DNA of 24,613 bases from Bacteroidota bacterium. Its GTDB lineage: Bacteria; Bacteroidota; Bacteroidia; Bacteroidales; F082. Position numbers and translations under genes: made by a program. The notes beneath the pieces are model-generated. The model had not been told where the DNA came from. It saw nothing but the letters and a program-made list of their open reading frames with translations, and did no database searches. Every line of letters starts with the position of its first letter. Position 1 is the stretch's first letter. Of the stretch, positions 1 through 7,838 are shown piece by piece. The stretch covers positions 1 through 24,613 of the forward strand of contig NYYH01000101.1 in NCBI GenBank assembly GCA_002686705.1, in the 5' to 3' direction.

Positions 1-542
1 ATTTTGTTTTTGTAGGCGCACTTAATCCAAGGAAAAATCTTAGCAATATCTTTAAAGCCTTTGATAGTTTTAAATCTAATAACCAAACTAATATTAAATT
101 TGTAGTGGTAGGTGAAAAGATGTATTGGTCGGGTGATATAAAATCAACGTATGATAAGATGAAGTATAAAGATGATGTTATTTTTTCAGGAAGACTTGAA
201 CCTGATGTGCTTTGCAATGTCGTTGGATCTTCGGTTGGTCTTGTATTTCCTTCCTTTTTTGAAGGTTTTGGTATCCCAATTATAGAAGCGTTTAATGCCG
301 AGGTACCAGTGATAACATCTAACGTTACATCAATGCCTGAAATAGCTGGTGATGCTGCTATGCTTGTGAACCCGGTGAGTGTAGAACAAATTGCTTCAGC
401 TATGTTCAAAATTTCAAGTGATAGCGAATATGCCCGCAGTTTAGTTGAGAAAGGAAAATTGCGACGTGAGGATTTTTCTTGGGAAAGAACTTCGGAAAAT
501 GTATGGAGATCAATAGAAAAAGTAATATTGAACGATAAATAG
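1..542 (+). CDS. Glycosyltransferase family 4, C-terminal part (partial at window edge)
   Basis: The reading frame is open from the first bases of the window (codons from position 3) to the TAG at 540-542, so the true start lies upstream. The visible ~179 residues are the nucleotide-sugar-binding half of a GT-B glycosyltransferase. The fragment opens with FVGALNPRKNL, the usual start of this domain in GT4 mannosyltransferase-like enzymes. The signature FEGFGIPIIEAF follows, with the two Glu of the E-x7-E motif, then PVITSNVTSMPEIAGDAA, the conserved donor-binding stretch. The family transfers a sugar from a nucleotide sugar to a glycan or lipid acceptor at the cytoplasmic face of the membrane. 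The acceptor cannot be told from this fragment. purD starts 9 nt after the stop, so the two are probably cotranscribed. Confidence 0.88.
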   Translation, partial: FVFVGALNPRKNLSNIFKAFDSFKSNNQTNIKFVVVGEKMYWSGDIKSTYDKMKYKDDVIFSGRLEPDVLCNVVGSSVGLVFPSFFEGFGIPIIEAFNAEVPVITSNVTSMPEIAGDAAMLVNPVSVEQIASAMFKISSDSEYARSLVEKGKLRREDFSWERTSENVWRSIEKVILNDK

Positions 543-551
543 ACAATTATA

Positions 552-1832
552 ATGAATATACTTATACTTGGTAGCGGCGGAAGAGAACATGCTATCGCCT
601 GGAAAGTGGCTCAGAGTCAAAGGGTGAAAAATATTTTTATTGCACCTGGAAATGCAGGTACTCGAAATGTAGGCACAAACATTCCTGTTGATCTCAATGA
701 TTTTGATAATATTAAAATGATAGTTATTGAAAATGAGATTGATATGGTAGTTGTTGGTCCTGAGGTACCTCTGGTTGCAGGTATTTACGATTACTTTACA
801 AATGATCCTGTGTTGAAGGACATTCATGTAATTGGTCCATCCAAAGCAGGTGCAATGTTGGAAGGGAGTAAATCATTTGCCAAAATATTTATGGATAAAT
901 ATAATATTCCTACTGCCGCATATCGTAATTTTAATTCCACTAACTTAGAAGAAGGATTCACATTTCTTGAAAGCTTATCCCCACCTTTCGTTCTGAAAGC
1001 TGATGGACTGGCAGCTGGTAAAGGTGTATTAATATTGAACGATGTAGAAGATGCAAAAAATGAGCTTGCATCAATGATCAATGATCAGAAATTTGGTGAT
1101 GCATCAGCTAATGTGGTAATTGAGGAATTTTTAAACGGTATTGAACTCTCAGTTTTTATTTTAACTGATGGCAAAGACTATGTTATTCTACCCGAAGCAA
1201 AAGATTATAAGCGCATTGGAGAAGCTGATACTGGTTTAAATACTGGAGGAATGGGTTCTATATCACCTGTTGCGTTTGCTAATGTGGAATTTATGAGAAA
1301 AGTAGAAGATCGTATTATTATTCCTACTGTTAAAGGACTGGCGTCTGAAGGTATTAATTACAAGGGATTTATTTTCTTCGGCTTAATAAATGTTGATGAT
1401 AATCCATTTGTTATAGAATATAATTGTAGGATGGGAGATCCGGAAGCAGAGTCGGTCATACCACGAATTAAAACAGATATGGTTGACTTATTTGAAGCAA
1501 CGGCAGTTGGTACAATTGATAAAACAGAAATTGAATTTGATCCACGTACTGCTGCTTCTATTATGTTAGTATCAGGAGGGTACCCGGGTAATTATGATAA
1601 GGGTAAAATAATTAGCGGACTCGAGAATGTTAATAACTGTATTTTATTTCATGCTGGAACAGCAACTGATATTGATAATAATTCAATAAAGACTAATGGT
1701 GGACGTGTTATGGCTATTACATCCCTGGGAGATAATTTGAGTAAGGCTCTTGAACTTGCTTATTCAAATGCTGATATGATTAACTTTGATGGGAAATATG
1801 TACGGAAAGATATTGGCTTCGATTTAACATAA
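552..1832 (+). CDS. purD: Phosphoribosylamine--glycine ligase (GARS)
   Basis: This cytosolic enzyme performs the second step of purine synthesis: ATP-dependent ligation of glycine to 5-phosphoribosylamine to give GAR. At 426 residues it has the standard length for a stand-alone PurD. The N-terminus begins MNILILGSGGREHAIAWK, the family hallmark of the first Rossmann-like domain. The ATP-grasp region follows with FVLKADGLAAGKGV (about residues 147-160) and EYNCRMGDPEAE (about 290-301), the metal/ATP-binding signature. The C-terminal domain ends normally at TAA. The start ATG lies 9 nt after the glycosyltransferase stop. No other purine gene is in view, so purD is not inside a pur cluster here. 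The reading frame shows no lesion. Confidence 0.97.
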   Translation: MNILILGSGGREHAIAWKVAQSQRVKNIFIAPGNAGTRNVGTNIPVDLNDFDNIKMIVIENEIDMVVVGPEVPLVAGIYDYFTNDPVLKDIHVIGPSKAGAMLEGSKSFAKIFMDKYNIPTAAYRNFNSTNLEEGFTFLESLSPPFVLKADGLAAGKGVLILNDVEDAKNELASMINDQKFGDASANVVIEEFLNGIELSVFILTDGKDYVILPEAKDYKRIGEADTGLNTGGMGSISPVAFANVEFMRKVEDRIIIPTVKGLASEGINYKGFIFFGLINVDDNPFVIEYNCRMGDPEAESVIPRIKTDMVDLFEATAVGTIDKTEIEFDPRTAASIMLVSGGYPGNYDKGKIISGLENVNNCILFHAGTATDIDNNSIKTNGGRVMAITSLGDNLSKALELAYSNADMINFDGKYVRKDIGFDLT

Positions 1833-1892
1833 TACTCATAGCAGTCTACGAAGTTTCTTTAATATTCAACTTCAGATAAACAGAAATTGTAA

Positions 1893-2885
1893 ATGATAAG
1901 GTTTTTTAGCACCGGATATATTTCACGATACATACTGTTGATTTTATTCGGATTAATAATTTGGACTCCATCCTTAGTCTTCCCAACTTTATACACCGGA
2001 ATTTCAAGCTTTGCGTATAATCAAATTCTATTTCTTACTGCCCAAAATATCTATTTGCTATCTTTTGCTTCGTTTTTTATAACTTTATTAACGGCATTCT
2101 TGCTAAACAAATGTGCTATTGATAATGGCTTAAGTGGAAAGATAAGCACATTAATAGCATTGATTTATATATTGTTAACCAGTTCACTGTCTGGAGAATC
2201 TCATAACAATCCTGTAATATGGATTAACTTCCTATTGGTTTTTGTAGTAGGAAATCTTATGCGTCTTCCTTGTGTTAATAATACGATTCCAGTAATCTTT
2301 AATGCAGCATTCTTAATTGGTCTTGCTTCGCTTTTTTATTCCCAACTAGTATTTCTAGTATTGCTTATTTGGGTATCCATTTTTATTCATCGAATAGTGA
2401 CTTGGAGAAACCTCGTTGTAACCCTTATTGGTACTATTCTTCCTTACTTTCTGTTGCTTACATTATTTTTTGCAATGGATATATTACTGGAAGAATCATA
2501 TGTGCTTTTTGATTCATTACAAATTGATACTAAAATTGTCTTTATGTCTGATCCAGTTGAGATAGCAGTATCAGTAATTTGGCTTTTAATAATAATTATT
2601 TCGGCAGTAGGTGTTGCAAATCGCTTACCCGAAAAGAACATAACCCTCCGCAGGAATTTAATAATTACATATTTTTATATTGGTACGGTATTATTAATTC
2701 TGATAATATTTACTAAATCACTTGTGTCAACTTTGCTTTTTTGTATTCCTACAGCACTCTTAATTGGGCATTGGTTAAGCAGTATCAGAAAAACACGTTG
2801 GTACGATATTACTTTATCATTAGTATTGATTCTTATAATCTTGAATCAATACTTATATCTTTTATTTAGCTTATACGATGGCTAA
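1893..2885 (+). CDS. Multi-pass membrane protein, DUF6427-like
   Basis: This is a 330-residue, very hydrophobic protein with about nine to ten predicted membrane segments spread over its whole length. It begins MIRFFSTGYISRYILLILF and has no soluble domain or catalytic motif that I can recognise. The N-terminal style, length and position directly after purD resemble the DUF6427 family found across Bacteroidota, whose function is unknown. That assignment is from memory of the family and its common neighbourhood, not a search. The gene follows purD by 60 nt and precedes rnhB by 40 nt on the same strand, so it is probably part of one transcript. An inner-membrane location is expected. Confidence 0.8.
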   Translation: MIRFFSTGYISRYILLILFGLIIWTPSLVFPTLYTGISSFAYNQILFLTAQNIYLLSFASFFITLLTAFLLNKCAIDNGLSGKISTLIALIYILLTSSLSGESHNNPVIWINFLLVFVVGNLMRLPCVNNTIPVIFNAAFLIGLASLFYSQLVFLVLLIWVSIFIHRIVTWRNLVVTLIGTILPYFLLLTLFFAMDILLEESYVLFDSLQIDTKIVFMSDPVEIAVSVIWLLIIIISAVGVANRLPEKNITLRRNLIITYFYIGTVLLILIIFTKSLVSTLLFCIPTALLIGHWLSSIRKTRWYDITLSLVLILIILNQYLYLLFSLYDG

Positions 2886-2925
2886 ATTGCTAAACTTTTA
2901 GAGCTATTCATTCAACTTCATTACA

Positions 2926-3522
2926 ATGCTAAAAAACAGCTTTACAAATAATTACATAGAAGCCGGTTGTGATGAAGCAGGTAGGGGATGCCTGGCCGGA
3001 CCGGTTTTTGCCGCTGCCGTTATATTACCTAAGGATTATCGGAATAAACTACTTGACGATTCGAAAAAGTTAAATATAAAAACAAGGGAGAAACTAAGAT
3101 TTGAAATTGAAAAGGATGCACTAGCCTGGGCAGTAGATTCATATTCTCCACTAGAAATAGACGAAGTTAATATCCTGAATGCTTCGATATATTCCATGCA
3201 CCGAGCATTAAAAAAACTGAAAATAAAACCGGAGCTCTTGCTTATAGACGGAAATCGATTCAAACAATATCAAAATATTCCTTTTCATTGCATTGTAAAA
3301 GGCGATGGAAAGTATTTGTCAATTGCCGCAGCTTCGATATTAGCAAAAACCCATCGTGATGAATATATGTTAGACGCTCACTTACACCATCCAGTATATC
3401 ATTGGAATACGAACAAAGGTTATCCTACCCTGCAACATAAGCTTGCCATACAGGAGTATGGAATTACTGATTACCACCGTAAAACATTTAATTATAATTT
3501 GCAATTGAAGTTGGATTTTTAA
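2926..3522 (+). CDS. rnhB: Ribonuclease HII
   Basis: The enzyme cuts RNA in RNA-DNA hybrids, including single ribonucleotides embedded in DNA, and so starts ribonucleotide excision repair. The 198 residues match the usual size of a bacterial RNase HII. The first catalytic pair is in CDEAGRGCLAGP (Asp16, Glu17), the third acidic residue is in LLIDGN (Asp108), and the fourth is in KGDGK (Asp127). The diagnostic SIAAASILAKTHRDEYM follows at about 132-148. All four expected acidic residues are therefore present. The start ATG at 2926 gives an N-terminus of normal length. The stop TAA (3520-3522) overlaps the stop codon of the convergent tex gene. Confidence 0.97.
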   Translation: MLKNSFTNNYIEAGCDEAGRGCLAGPVFAAAVILPKDYRNKLLDDSKKLNIKTREKLRFEIEKDALAWAVDSYSPLEIDEVNILNASIYSMHRALKKLKIKPELLLIDGNRFKQYQNIPFHCIVKGDGKYLSIAAASILAKTHRDEYMLDAHLHHPVYHWNTNKGYPTLQHKLAIQEYGITDYHRKTFNYNLQLKLDF

Positions 3523-5672
3523 ATCTGTTGCACATTCTTCATGCTTAAACCAATCCTTTTTCTCTCATTATCAACATCAAGTACTTTTACTGTGACTTGC
3601 TGATTTATTCTAAGATAATCAGATGGATTTGACACATATTCATTAGCAATTTGACTTTTATGTAGCAAGGCCGACTCTTTTATGCCCAAGTCTATAAAGG
3701 CGCCAAAAGCTGTAATGTTTGTTACCGTTCCCTGTAATACCATTCCTGCTGATAAATCGGTAATACTTTTTATATTACTGTCAAACTTAAATGTTCTGAA
3801 TTTTTTTCGAGGATCTCTCCCGGGTTTCTCAAGTTCATCAAGAATATCTTTTATAGTGAGGAGACCTATATTTTCATCTGCAAGTTCAGATATATTTATT
3901 GATGACCTGAGTTGTTTATCTCCAATAAGTTGTTCTGGTTCTACTCCTTGTGTTTTTGCAATTTTTTTAACTATAGGATATTGCTCGGGATGAACTGCAG
4001 TTGAATCAAGAATATTGTCACCATCTTTTATTCGTAGAAAACCTGCTGCCTGTTGGAATGCCTTATTTCCAAGACCTGTTACTTTTTTTAATTCCTCTCT
4101 GTTATTAAAGTTGCCATTTTGATTTCTATAATCAATAATCTGCAAGGCCAGTTTTGATCCTAATCCAGAAACATAAGTTAACAACTCTCTACTAGCCGTA
4201 TTTAGATTCACCCCAACTTTATTTACGCACAATTCAACAGTTGATTGTAATCCTTGTTTTAATAACTTCTGATTCACATCATGTTGATACTGGCCAACCC
4301 CAATCGATTTTGGATCAATCTTTACAAGTTCGGCAAGTGGGTCAAGCAGCCTTCTTCCAATAGAAACAGCACCTCTAACTGTTACGTCATATTCAGGAAA
4401 TTCCTCACGTGCATTGGATGACGCAGAGTAAACAGATGCTCCATCTTCATTAACCATAACAGCAATAATATCACGACTAAATCTCATTCGTTCAATTAGT
4501 TGCTCCGTTTCACGTCCTGCAGTGCCGTTGCCAATAGCAATAGCTTCGATGTTATGAGAATCAACAAGATTATTAATTTTTTTCATTGCCATCTTCATAT
4601 CCCTCTGTGGTGGATGTGGGTATATAGTGTCGTTATGAAGTAAACTACCATTTTTGTCAAGACAAACAATCTTACATCCAGTACGAAAACCCGGATCAAT
4701 TGCTAGCACTCTTTTTTGTCCCAAAGGTGGTGAAAGAAGTAGCTGTTGTAGATTATCACAAAATACTTTAATTGAGGCTTCGTCAGTTTTTTCTTTAAGA
4801 TTAGAACGCAACTCTGTTTCAAGAGATGGAAATAACAATCTTTTTGTAGAATCAACAATTGCCAGTTCCTTTTGATTTGTTGTATCATTATTATTCTTCA
4901 ACAATCGTGAAGTAAGAATATGTATAGCAGTTTCCAGTTCAGGTTGTATTTTAATTTTTAAAAATCCTTCCTTTTCGCCCCTAAAAACTGCCAGTAGTCT
5001 ATGTGATGGTGCTTTTCTTGCAATCTCTCTCCAGTCGAACCAAGCCTCATATTTTTCGCCCCGATTGTTATCGTGGTCAGTTTCTTTTCCCTTAACTGCT
5101 TTTGAGATCAGTATACTATCTTTTTCAAAAAGTGTACGTAGCTTCTGACGAACCCATTGTCGCTCACTTAACCATTCGGCAATTATATCCCGGGCACCAC
5201 TCAAAGCATCATCGATATTATTTACACCTGATTTTACAGAAACATATCGTTGGGCAACTTCTTCTACATTGCTTAGGTTTTCCGACATGATCATCTTTGC
5301 CAAGGGTTCAAGACCTCTACCTTGAGCAATTACTGCGCGTGTTTTTCTTTTAGGTTTGAATGGAAGGTAAATATCTTCAATCTCGGCAAGTGTTTGTGAT
5401 GAAGTTACCTGTTGTTTAAGTTCTGCTGTGATTACTCCCTGTTCTTCAAGTGAATTTAAAACTGTTTTTTTCCGTTCCTCAAGTTGGAGATGCCTGTAAT
5501 ACAGTTTTTCCAATTCCAACAGCTCAATGTCTGTCAGTTCCCCTGTTCTCTCTTTACGATATCGAGCTATAAAGGGGATAGTGGCACCATCAACTATTAG
5601 TTCAATTGCATTGGTAACTTGCCAATCGGCAACATTAAGAGTAGTTGCAATTTGTGAAGCAAATGAAGTCAA
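3519..5672 (-). CDS. tex: Tex, RNA-binding transcription accessory protein
   Basis: Tex is a conserved cytosolic nucleic-acid-binding protein implicated in transcription and tolerance of toxic gene expression. The 717 residues show the family order. The helical Tex N-terminal region contains ATIPFIARYRKERTGEL. A YqgF/RNase H-like fold begins at RVLAIDPGFRTG (~319-330). A helix-hairpin-helix pair contains VNLNTASRELLTYVSGLG (~484-501). A C-terminal S1 domain contains TNITAFGAFIDLG (~652-664). The frame has no ATG near its 5' end. The TTG at 5670-5672 places the first residue exactly where the initiator Met sits in relatives (x-x-F-x-x-x-I-A-x-x-L-N), so TTG is the likely start. The gene runs tail-to-tail into rnhB with overlapping stops. 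Confidence 0.96.
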   Translation of the reverse strand: MTSFASQIATTLNVADWQVTNAIELIVDGATIPFIARYRKERTGELTDIELLELEKLYYRHLQLEERKKTVLNSLEEQGVITAELKQQVTSSQTLAEIEDIYLPFKPKRKTRAVIAQGRGLEPLAKMIMSENLSNVEEVAQRYVSVKSGVNNIDDALSGARDIIAEWLSERQWVRQKLRTLFEKDSILISKAVKGKETDHDNNRGEKYEAWFDWREIARKAPSHRLLAVFRGEKEGFLKIKIQPELETAIHILTSRLLKNNNDTTNQKELAIVDSTKRLLFPSLETELRSNLKEKTDEASIKVFCDNLQQLLLSPPLGQKRVLAIDPGFRTGCKIVCLDKNGSLLHNDTIYPHPPQRDMKMAMKKINNLVDSHNIEAIAIGNGTAGRETEQLIERMRFSRDIIAVMVNEDGASVYSASSNAREEFPEYDVTVRGAVSIGRRLLDPLAELVKIDPKSIGVGQYQHDVNQKLLKQGLQSTVELCVNKVGVNLNTASRELLTYVSGLGSKLALQIIDYRNQNGNFNNREELKKVTGLGNKAFQQAAGFLRIKDGDNILDSTAVHPEQYPIVKKIAKTQGVEPEQLIGDKQLRSSINISELADENIGLLTIKDILDELEKPGRDPRKKFRTFKFDSNIKSITDLSAGMVLQGTVTNITAFGAFIDLGIKESALLHKSQIANEYVSNPSDYLRINQQVTVKVLDVDNERKRIGLSMKNVQQI

Positions 5673-5806
5673 AATATTGTAAATGTTAATTACTGATTAA
5701 TATTAACTCAAATTAAAGTATTTTATTCGAAATTTAGAAAAAAATGGAAATATGGGTATAGGGAAATAGCTGATAAAATTAATATCTTTATACTCTTATA
5801 CCTTTA

Positions 5807-7792
5807 TTACCTAATAAGAGTAATTGTTCCCGTGTTCTTTATATCAATACTCGACTGTATTCCACTTTCGAAGCTTGTGAAAACTGAAGAATACACATAT
5901 GTGCCTAACGGTGCAGGTGATCCATTAACATTGCCGTCCCAACCTTCAGTAGGATTATCTGATTCAAAGATCATCTGCCCCCATCTATTAAATATTCTAA
6001 GCTGGAATTTTGCAATCGCTCCAATATTTCCCATTACAGTAAATGTTTGGTTTTCAGCTATGCTGCTTGTCGGTTTAAAAGCAGTTGGATAGGCTAATGA
6101 AGCAAACTTAATGTAAACAGCATCAGTATTTGTACAACAATTAAGATCAGTTACTGAAACAGAGTATAGTCCTTCTGCGGTCACATCTAAATATTGACTA
6201 GAGCTTCCACCAGGTGTCCATGTGTAAATATCGAAACCTTCACCGGCATCTAGCCTAATTGATGAATTAGGAAGAATGTAAATGGTGTCGTTTCCCATTC
6301 CAATGTCAACACTAGGCAATGGATTTATTATAACATTTTCTGTAAAGATATAATCAATACCGTCGTAAGTCTCAGTAAGTTCAACATCATAGGTTCCTGC
6401 ATCACTAAATATGTGTTTTGGTTTCATTAAATCAGTAAGAATACTCGTTCCGCCTGAATCTTTAAAATCCCAAGAAGGATCAATGTTTGCTGTATTGCGT
6501 ATTTCAAAATCAGTAGTATCGTTAAGGCATTGATTAAAATAAAAGAAATGAGGTATGTTGAGAAAATCAGTTACAAAATCAGGTAAGCCAGCCAGACCAT
6601 TGGCACCATTAAGGAACAAACCATTATTGCCAACATGATCTAATTCATTGTAATTACATCCTAATCCTATTCTATCGGGGTTATAAATAACACCTAAATA
6701 AGGTTTTCCTGTTGTATTACCTCGTGTAGATTTGCTAAGATAAATTTTGCCATCAACTCCAAGCTGTAGTGCCTGCATCAAACTATCGGCAGGGGAAGAA
6801 GATATTGTGCTAAAATAAAAACTATTAATAACAACTGGTGAGGAAAATGGTTGATTTCCAGTAATGTCAAATTGATAAAGGTAAGACGAATCACTTACCA
6901 AGGGTGAAGTAGTTATATAAAGTTTAGTGTTATCCGGTGAAAATTCAAGTCCTGAGGGATAATAATATGCTCCTGTATTACTGGTTGCAGGGTTTGATAA
7001 TACGCCTGTTGCCTTATCAAAATCAAGGATTTCAATAATACCATCAGCAGGAAGTACAAGTCCTATTTTGGTGCCATCTGAGGAAGCTTTCATGTAACCA
7101 CGCTGATTATTAACATCACCTGTGTGAATAGTTCCTGTCTCACTTACCACAGGTGTAGTCACAACACCGGTTGTGTCAATAAGGTATGAATAGAAATTTT
7201 TTCCTTTGCCTGGTCCAAAGCCATGAAAAATAACCCAATAATTACTTCCATTTTCATGTTTAACGGCGCTTATTTTCTGGGAATTTTCATTAAATAGTAG
7301 ATTATTCTTGCTAGTTACAGTACCATATCCACTATTTGTAAAATCAACAACAGAATAGTTAACACCGTCAACATATATTGGACTTATAAACATGTCGGTT
7401 GTAAAAATAAAATACTGTTTACTATTTCCAGGATTTGGAATAATTATTGACGACTGACTTGCAAAATTATTACCGTTAAGGCCGCTTCCATTGTCCATTT
7501 TAAATAAACCTTGATTCCAGACATTTAAGCCATTCGAGAAGAACAACAAATTTCCACTTTCATCAGAAATTGAGGATACACCATATGGAGTGTTGTAATT
7601 AATGTTTGTTGGAGATACAATCAGAGGGTACTGTGTGAAATCAACTCTTGCCTTCTTTCCAAATATCCATTGGTCGGCCTGATGTGGTTTTTTATAATTA
7701 CAATTATTTTCCTGTGCAAACAAATAAGGTGAAGAAATAAGAAAAGCAACAATAAAATATGTTAACTGTAGTAAGCAGTATTTAGTTTTCAT
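5807..7792 (-). CDS. Secreted beta-propeller/PKD protein with T9SS type B sorting domain
   Basis: This is a 661-residue exported protein. A signal peptide covers about residues 1-27, ending at LFAQ. Residues ~35-410 are a WD40-like propeller region of the kind common in Bacteroidota, with recurrent blade phrases such as GVSSISDESGNLLFFSNG and ASSDGTKIGLVL. A PKD-like domain at ~420-488 contains WDFKDSGG and HIFSDAGTYDVELT. A short Ig-like segment follows at ~490-562. Residues ~568-661 form the type B (gliding-motility-associated, CHU_C-like) sorting domain, with LRIFNRWGQMIFESDN and GWDGNVNGSPAPLGTYVY. The protein is expected to cross the outer membrane by the type IX secretion system and stay at or leave the cell surface. 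No enzyme motif was seen, so its role is unknown. It follows the PKD protein gene by 46 nt on the same strand. Confidence 0.92.
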   Translation of the reverse strand: MKTKYCLLQLTYFIVAFLISSPYLFAQENNCNYKKPHQADQWIFGKKARVDFTQYPLIVSPTNINYNTPYGVSSISDESGNLLFFSNGLNVWNQGLFKMDNGSGLNGNNFASQSSIIIPNPGNSKQYFIFTTDMFISPIYVDGVNYSVVDFTNSGYGTVTSKNNLLFNENSQKISAVKHENGSNYWVIFHGFGPGKGKNFYSYLIDTTGVVTTPVVSETGTIHTGDVNNQRGYMKASSDGTKIGLVLPADGIIEILDFDKATGVLSNPATSNTGAYYYPSGLEFSPDNTKLYITTSPLVSDSSYLYQFDITGNQPFSSPVVINSFYFSTISSSPADSLMQALQLGVDGKIYLSKSTRGNTTGKPYLGVIYNPDRIGLGCNYNELDHVGNNGLFLNGANGLAGLPDFVTDFLNIPHFFYFNQCLNDTTDFEIRNTANIDPSWDFKDSGGTSILTDLMKPKHIFSDAGTYDVELTETYDGIDYIFTENVIINPLPSVDIGMGNDTIYILPNSSIRLDAGEGFDIYTWTPGGSSSQYLDVTAEGLYSVSVTDLNCCTNTDAVYIKFASLAYPTAFKPTSSIAENQTFTVMGNIGAIAKFQLRIFNRWGQMIFESDNPTEGWDGNVNGSPAPLGTYVYSSVFTSFESGIQSSIDIKNTGTITLIR

Positions 7793-7838
7793 TCGGTAAT
7801 TTCTGTATAATTGATCAATATTTTTTTACAAAAACAAA

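Noticed and set aside
510..1081. Minus-strand open frames opposite purD
   Set aside because: They lie wholly or mostly antisense to a clear purD, have no domain or signal features, and look like chance frames.
4703..5290. Short open frames in other frames of tex
   Set aside because: They are contained in the strongly conserved tex coding sequence and have no recognisable protein features.
5673..5806. Short inverted repeat GGTATA/TATACC between tex and the type B cargo gene as a terminator
   Set aside because: The stem is only 6 bp with a ~36-nt loop and AT-rich surroundings, within chance expectation.
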